Shown piece after piece: positions 62,401 to 64,000 of a stretch of DNA of 64,000 nucleotides. A program made the translations under genes and the position numbers. The stretch lies in NCBI RefSeq assembly GCF_008923725.1, contig NZ_WBPF01000005.1, positions 852,293-916,292 of the forward strand. Direction: 5' to 3'. Source of the DNA: Bacillus sp. CH140a_4T (GTDB lineage Bacteria; Bacillota; Bacilli; Bacillales; Bacillaceae_G). The stretch's first letter is position 1, and every line of letters starts with the position of its first letter. The notes beneath the pieces are model-generated. The model ran no database searches and was not told where the DNA came from. It was given only the letters and a program-made list of their open reading frames with translations.

Positions 62401-62821
62401 TAATGACACGCACTCCATATTCCGTTTGATCGCTTGTAACCGGAAAAATCTTCTCGATTTCTTGCCAAAAGGATGTCAATTTATCTTCTTTCATCGCAGC
62501 ACGTAACGCTAAACGGGAAATGACGCGTAATTGCCCTGCCCCTTCTGTCAGCGGTTTATCAAGTATAGTCGGATCCATCGGAAACCACTCGGGAATCGTT
62601 GGGTCTCCCGCAATATACTCTCTTGGCGTTTTACTAGAACTCGTTTGCGTTTTAAACTTTCGAATATGATCAAATTTACTCAATGTATTCACATCTGTAT
62701 CAAATACGTGCATTGCTACCTTTTTTCGGCGCTCCTCAGGTAGCCTTTCATATATTTGATGTGTTACAGTACTACCGATTCCACCTAAACCAATTAATAT
62801 CGTTGGAACTTGTAACGTCAT
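59459..62821 (-). CDS. Tubulin/FtsZ-superfamily protein, 1,120 residues, tubulin-like domain plus long helical C-terminus
   Basis: The N-terminal GTPase region has I-G-L-G-G-I-G-S (residues 11-17) and the tubulin signature A-G-G-T-G-S-G-M (146-153), as in the Tubulin_2-type 'tubulin-like' families. The remaining 900 residues are helix-rich with basic, coiled-coil-prone segments (e.g. K-K-L-Q-H-H, E-E-K-L-Q-E-K-I) and a region Y-A-Y-M-Y-R-W-I-S-L-V-A-V-D-G near 990. Start at the ATG at 62821 (AGGAAGGTGG upstream). FtsZ-like families of this kind are predicted to act in membrane remodelling. Neighbours are a membrane protein upstream and a 44-residue protein downstream. Confidence 0.85.
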   Translation of the reverse strand: MTLQVPTILIGLGGIGSTVTHQIYERLPEERRKKVAMHVFDTDVNTLSKFDHIRKFKTQTSSSKTPREYIAGDPTIPEWFPMDPTILDKPLTEGAGQLRVISRLALRAAMKEDKLTSFWQEIEKIFPVTSDQTEYGVRVIIVTSLAGGTGSGMFLQIALYLREMLRKKLQHHNILIRGAFLMPDVLVKTRTVSAKEFETVQANGYASLKELHAITLGSTGELSKRGGVTIELEYRPDQVDEDGRTNHTIKQHHLPYNYCFLYDYENLHGHHLHNLSDYMEQMANTIYLQLFSPMSANHFAQEDNQIQQLAESSGKGRYCGAGTAKIIYPYEHVLKYCALKWAVQGLDESWLHLDQLFQEKKQRYDQDVKRGMQREKPERGKSYLEDLEHLATRPEQAHIFYRQMYNETREGAEGGKVGVAKSKLFLEAVESYVQRTVQKDEELNRLQHECKISAAKLKMMEQMKGEVARVDHAVRLYAYAIPNRVHEHVTTLLYDMIESDRFSPSGSEGQSYQLNTWFLKKTDPVHPVSARFMLYEIRKQLVEKMNRLHENNEQKRNLIQNYDKKFNVSNIDGTVTAVRRVEIAQQQGWFGKMMNNQRRLFKKEFEDIVTQYVHKLNEYRKEMLLELVYQSLYQAVNKMIQYWERFFDNLHETRENLLFEIQKRSKEFEGKTNPTNVYVLAEEKLQEKIWQDMQQHLNLGVLPKDISAEIYMSLYGEYCRDAKTEEIQSKKVEDFYREHILSYCYDELQIRYRDKLELNIVEALRKEADYKKRDRDEYVREKIEDLFHLASPFVPKVSHHRELQYWGIHPSLKKELQEELIQEMFKEKDTVHEAFSPFEVICYRAHYGLSLQDFPKLSSGHIANGFMNDKGDYFQSYYRRVNKLNSKKSSLTPHLDKYWHLPAFMPDLNATQTKLDYDKCNRALLYAYMYRWISLVAVDGQFVYQYNGVGRSFLIQSMGKNISSESYKLHRALLHNPFIYENILSRFEEEQEKAMIQGGHLYTHPFVLGAQDIRWLRKEHVHNILDMILMYDREAKYDPTLEETSDELLRLFLDEIELYFQNYYGTGADMVAKKEKEMFIKQLWDRSYAKGYVDPNSAPYKKWQNLLSVHDEEEAPKTNV

Positions 62822-62895
62822 GTGAACCACCTTCCTATTCTTGCTTGTTTGAAATGAGGGGGAAAAAGATAAGCCTCCCTCCTTTTCCCTACCTA

Positions 62896-64000
62896 CTATT
62901 CACACTCATATTTGTAAATTTCTTTACCATACCCTCTATCAATTACTAAAAGTTCATTTGGATATAGCGTCTTATGTTCCATTCCAACCTCATCTTCTGT
63001 TATAAACATCCCATCAATAATCATTCCTACTACTTGTGACTCTTTCGCTACAAATATCGATTTTGATCCTTTTTTTGCTATAAACGTAACGGATTGCACA
63101 GTCTTTCTTTCTGCCCTAAACGGAATGCCAAAATAGTGCTTCCACCATTTATTTTTAAGTAACTCTGGTTCAGATTGATATAACCAATCTTTCGCTACTT
63201 CTTGATCCCATTCGTAATACAATAGTGCTTTCCGGTGAAATCTTGGACGGATAATCCATCCTAAAACGATTATTCCTACTACTAACAGTAATAAAGTGAT
63301 AGGAATAACAAACTTAAAAATAAGCGCATACTTTTCATAGAACGGTGCATTTTGAATATGAAGTGATATTTTTTTCTTTACTTCTTGTAATTTTGAATCT
63401 TGCACTATGATGGTAGCTTCTACGGTGCCGGTATCTGTGAAATTGAATGTGTCGGAGTAATGAGGGCGAGGATAAATATAAATTTGATTACCATGTTGTT
63501 TTATTTCATAGTTGATTGATTGTTTAGATGTGACACCAGTAGATTTTAATAGTTTCTTTACAGCCTCTTCTGTCATCGGCTTACCATCTAACTGTGGTTG
63601 TATAATAAAAGGTTTACTATTCTCTAAATTTGTTACTTTTTCTTCATAATCTTTCGTTATCGTTTGCAGTGATAATTTTGGCTTTTCCGTTACTTCGATT
63701 TTAAATTCTTTCGTCTGTCTGTAAAATCCCTTTATGTTCATATGAACTTTCCCGCGCACTAATCCTTTATCAGTCTTCGTTTCGTAGTAAAATACATGTT
63801 TTTTATCGTCCCACTTCATCGGGTACTGTTTTCCGTCTATTTCTACTTCTGCCTGAAAATATGAAGACTGAATTGGTAATTCCGTCGGCTTCGCTTCAAT
63901 AACCGCGGTAACACCTTCGTACATTTTTTCCACATTTTTTTGACTACGATCATCTTTGTCATAAGTAGAAACAGTATAGTTAAGCGCTGGTTCAACTAGT
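62896..64000 (-). CDS. Membrane-anchored extracytoplasmic protein, 5' end beyond the window; operon partner of the tubulin-like protein
   Basis: The frame is open to base 64000, so the gene is partial at its 5' end; an internal GTG at 63933 is not a credible start. In the 368 visible residues, a beta-rich extracytoplasmic part (about 225 residues, two Ig-like domains with D-K-G-L-V-R-G-K-V) is followed by one transmembrane helix (F-V-I-P-I-T-L-L-L-L-V-V-G-I-I-V) and a cytosolic domain of about 120 residues with F-I-A-K-K-G-S-K-S-I-F-V. It may be the C-terminal part of a von Willebrand factor A-type membrane protein, which commonly partners tubulin-like families; the vWA part is outside the window. 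Confidence 0.7.
   Translation of the reverse strand, partial: LVEPALNYTVSTYDKDDRSQKNVEKMYEGVTAVIEAKPTELPIQSSYFQAEVEIDGKQYPMKWDDKKHVFYYETKTDKGLVRGKVHMNIKGFYRQTKEFKIEVTEKPKLSLQTITKDYEEKVTNLENSKPFIIQPQLDGKPMTEEAVKKLLKSTGVTSKQSINYEIKQHGNQIYIYPRPHYSDTFNFTDTGTVEATIIVQDSKLQEVKKKISLHIQNAPFYEKYALIFKFVIPITLLLLVVGIIVLGWIIRPRFHRKALLYYEWDQEVAKDWLYQSEPELLKNKWWKHYFGIPFRAERKTVQSVTFIAKKGSKSIFVAKESQVVGMIIDGMFITEDEVGMEHKTLYPNELLVIDRGYGKEIYKYECE

Overview
The window is AT-rich chromosomal DNA of a Bacillus cereus group bacterium. This rests on its gene content: a secreted M9 collagenase, a YueD-type benzil reductase, a squalene-hopene cyclase, a CspD-like cold-shock protein, a gerA-type germinant receptor operon, sporulation-type promoters (sigma-K and sigma-G patterns) and AGGAGG-like ribosome binding sites with frequent TTG/GTG starts. 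No tRNA, rRNA, CRISPR, insertion sequence or prophage was seen. Most of it looks like ordinary core or group-specific genome.

Layout. 1-6.9 kb: a partial GlcD-type oxidase, a DUF2871 membrane protein behind a leader terminator, two GNAT acetyltransferases, a small membrane protein flanked by a duplicated terminator, collagenase ColA, and a decayed MgtC fragment next to a 33-bp palindrome. 7-11 kb: a ring-cleavage-type VOC dioxygenase, a VanW lipoprotein, a Tyr/Pro-rich coiled-coil protein with a sigma-K -10 element, and an unknown protein. 11-17.3 kb: a six-gene minus-strand operon (kinase-like protein, PIG-L deacetylase, GT4, ATP-grasp ligase, APH-type kinase, GT4) behind a good sigma-K promoter pattern, so probably for a spore-surface or spore-associated glycan or glycoside. 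17.6-22.7 kb: exonuclease, cold-shock protein, a Fur-box-controlled flavodoxin plus Asp-box beta-propeller pair, an acetate transporter, Nudix/ASCH and an acyltransferase. 22.7-30.2 kb: one 2,490-residue protein with 16 DUF11-type repeats and no signal peptide. 30-43.5 kb: metabolic and transport genes (YueD, ArgH-like lyase, penicillin-recognising-type hydrolase, nucleoside hydrolase, PanF/YhdT, aldehyde dehydrogenase, SDR, YfhD, Shc, YuiD, RarD, DUF1294).

43.5-55.1 kb is a long minus-strand block for formate metabolism and molybdenum cofactor: formate dehydrogenase, DUF1641, DUF2294, FdhD, MoaA, a formate/nitrite transporter, MoeB, MoeA, MoaE, MoaD, SalA and three small proteins. Two genes in it (the dehydrogenase and the transporter) are preceded by matching leaders: a small hairpin carrying AAGATGTGC, then 5-6 nt later an intrinsic terminator just before the gene. 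This looks like a shared transcription-attenuation element and is the strongest regulatory novelty I see.

55.4-59.2 kb is a gerA-B-C operon with an excellent sigma-G promoter. 59.3-64 kb is a minus-strand operon, open at the right edge, for a single-pass membrane protein with extracellular domains, a 1,120-residue tubulin/FtsZ-superfamily protein and a previously hidden 44-residue protein. This is a candidate membrane-associated tubulin-like system.
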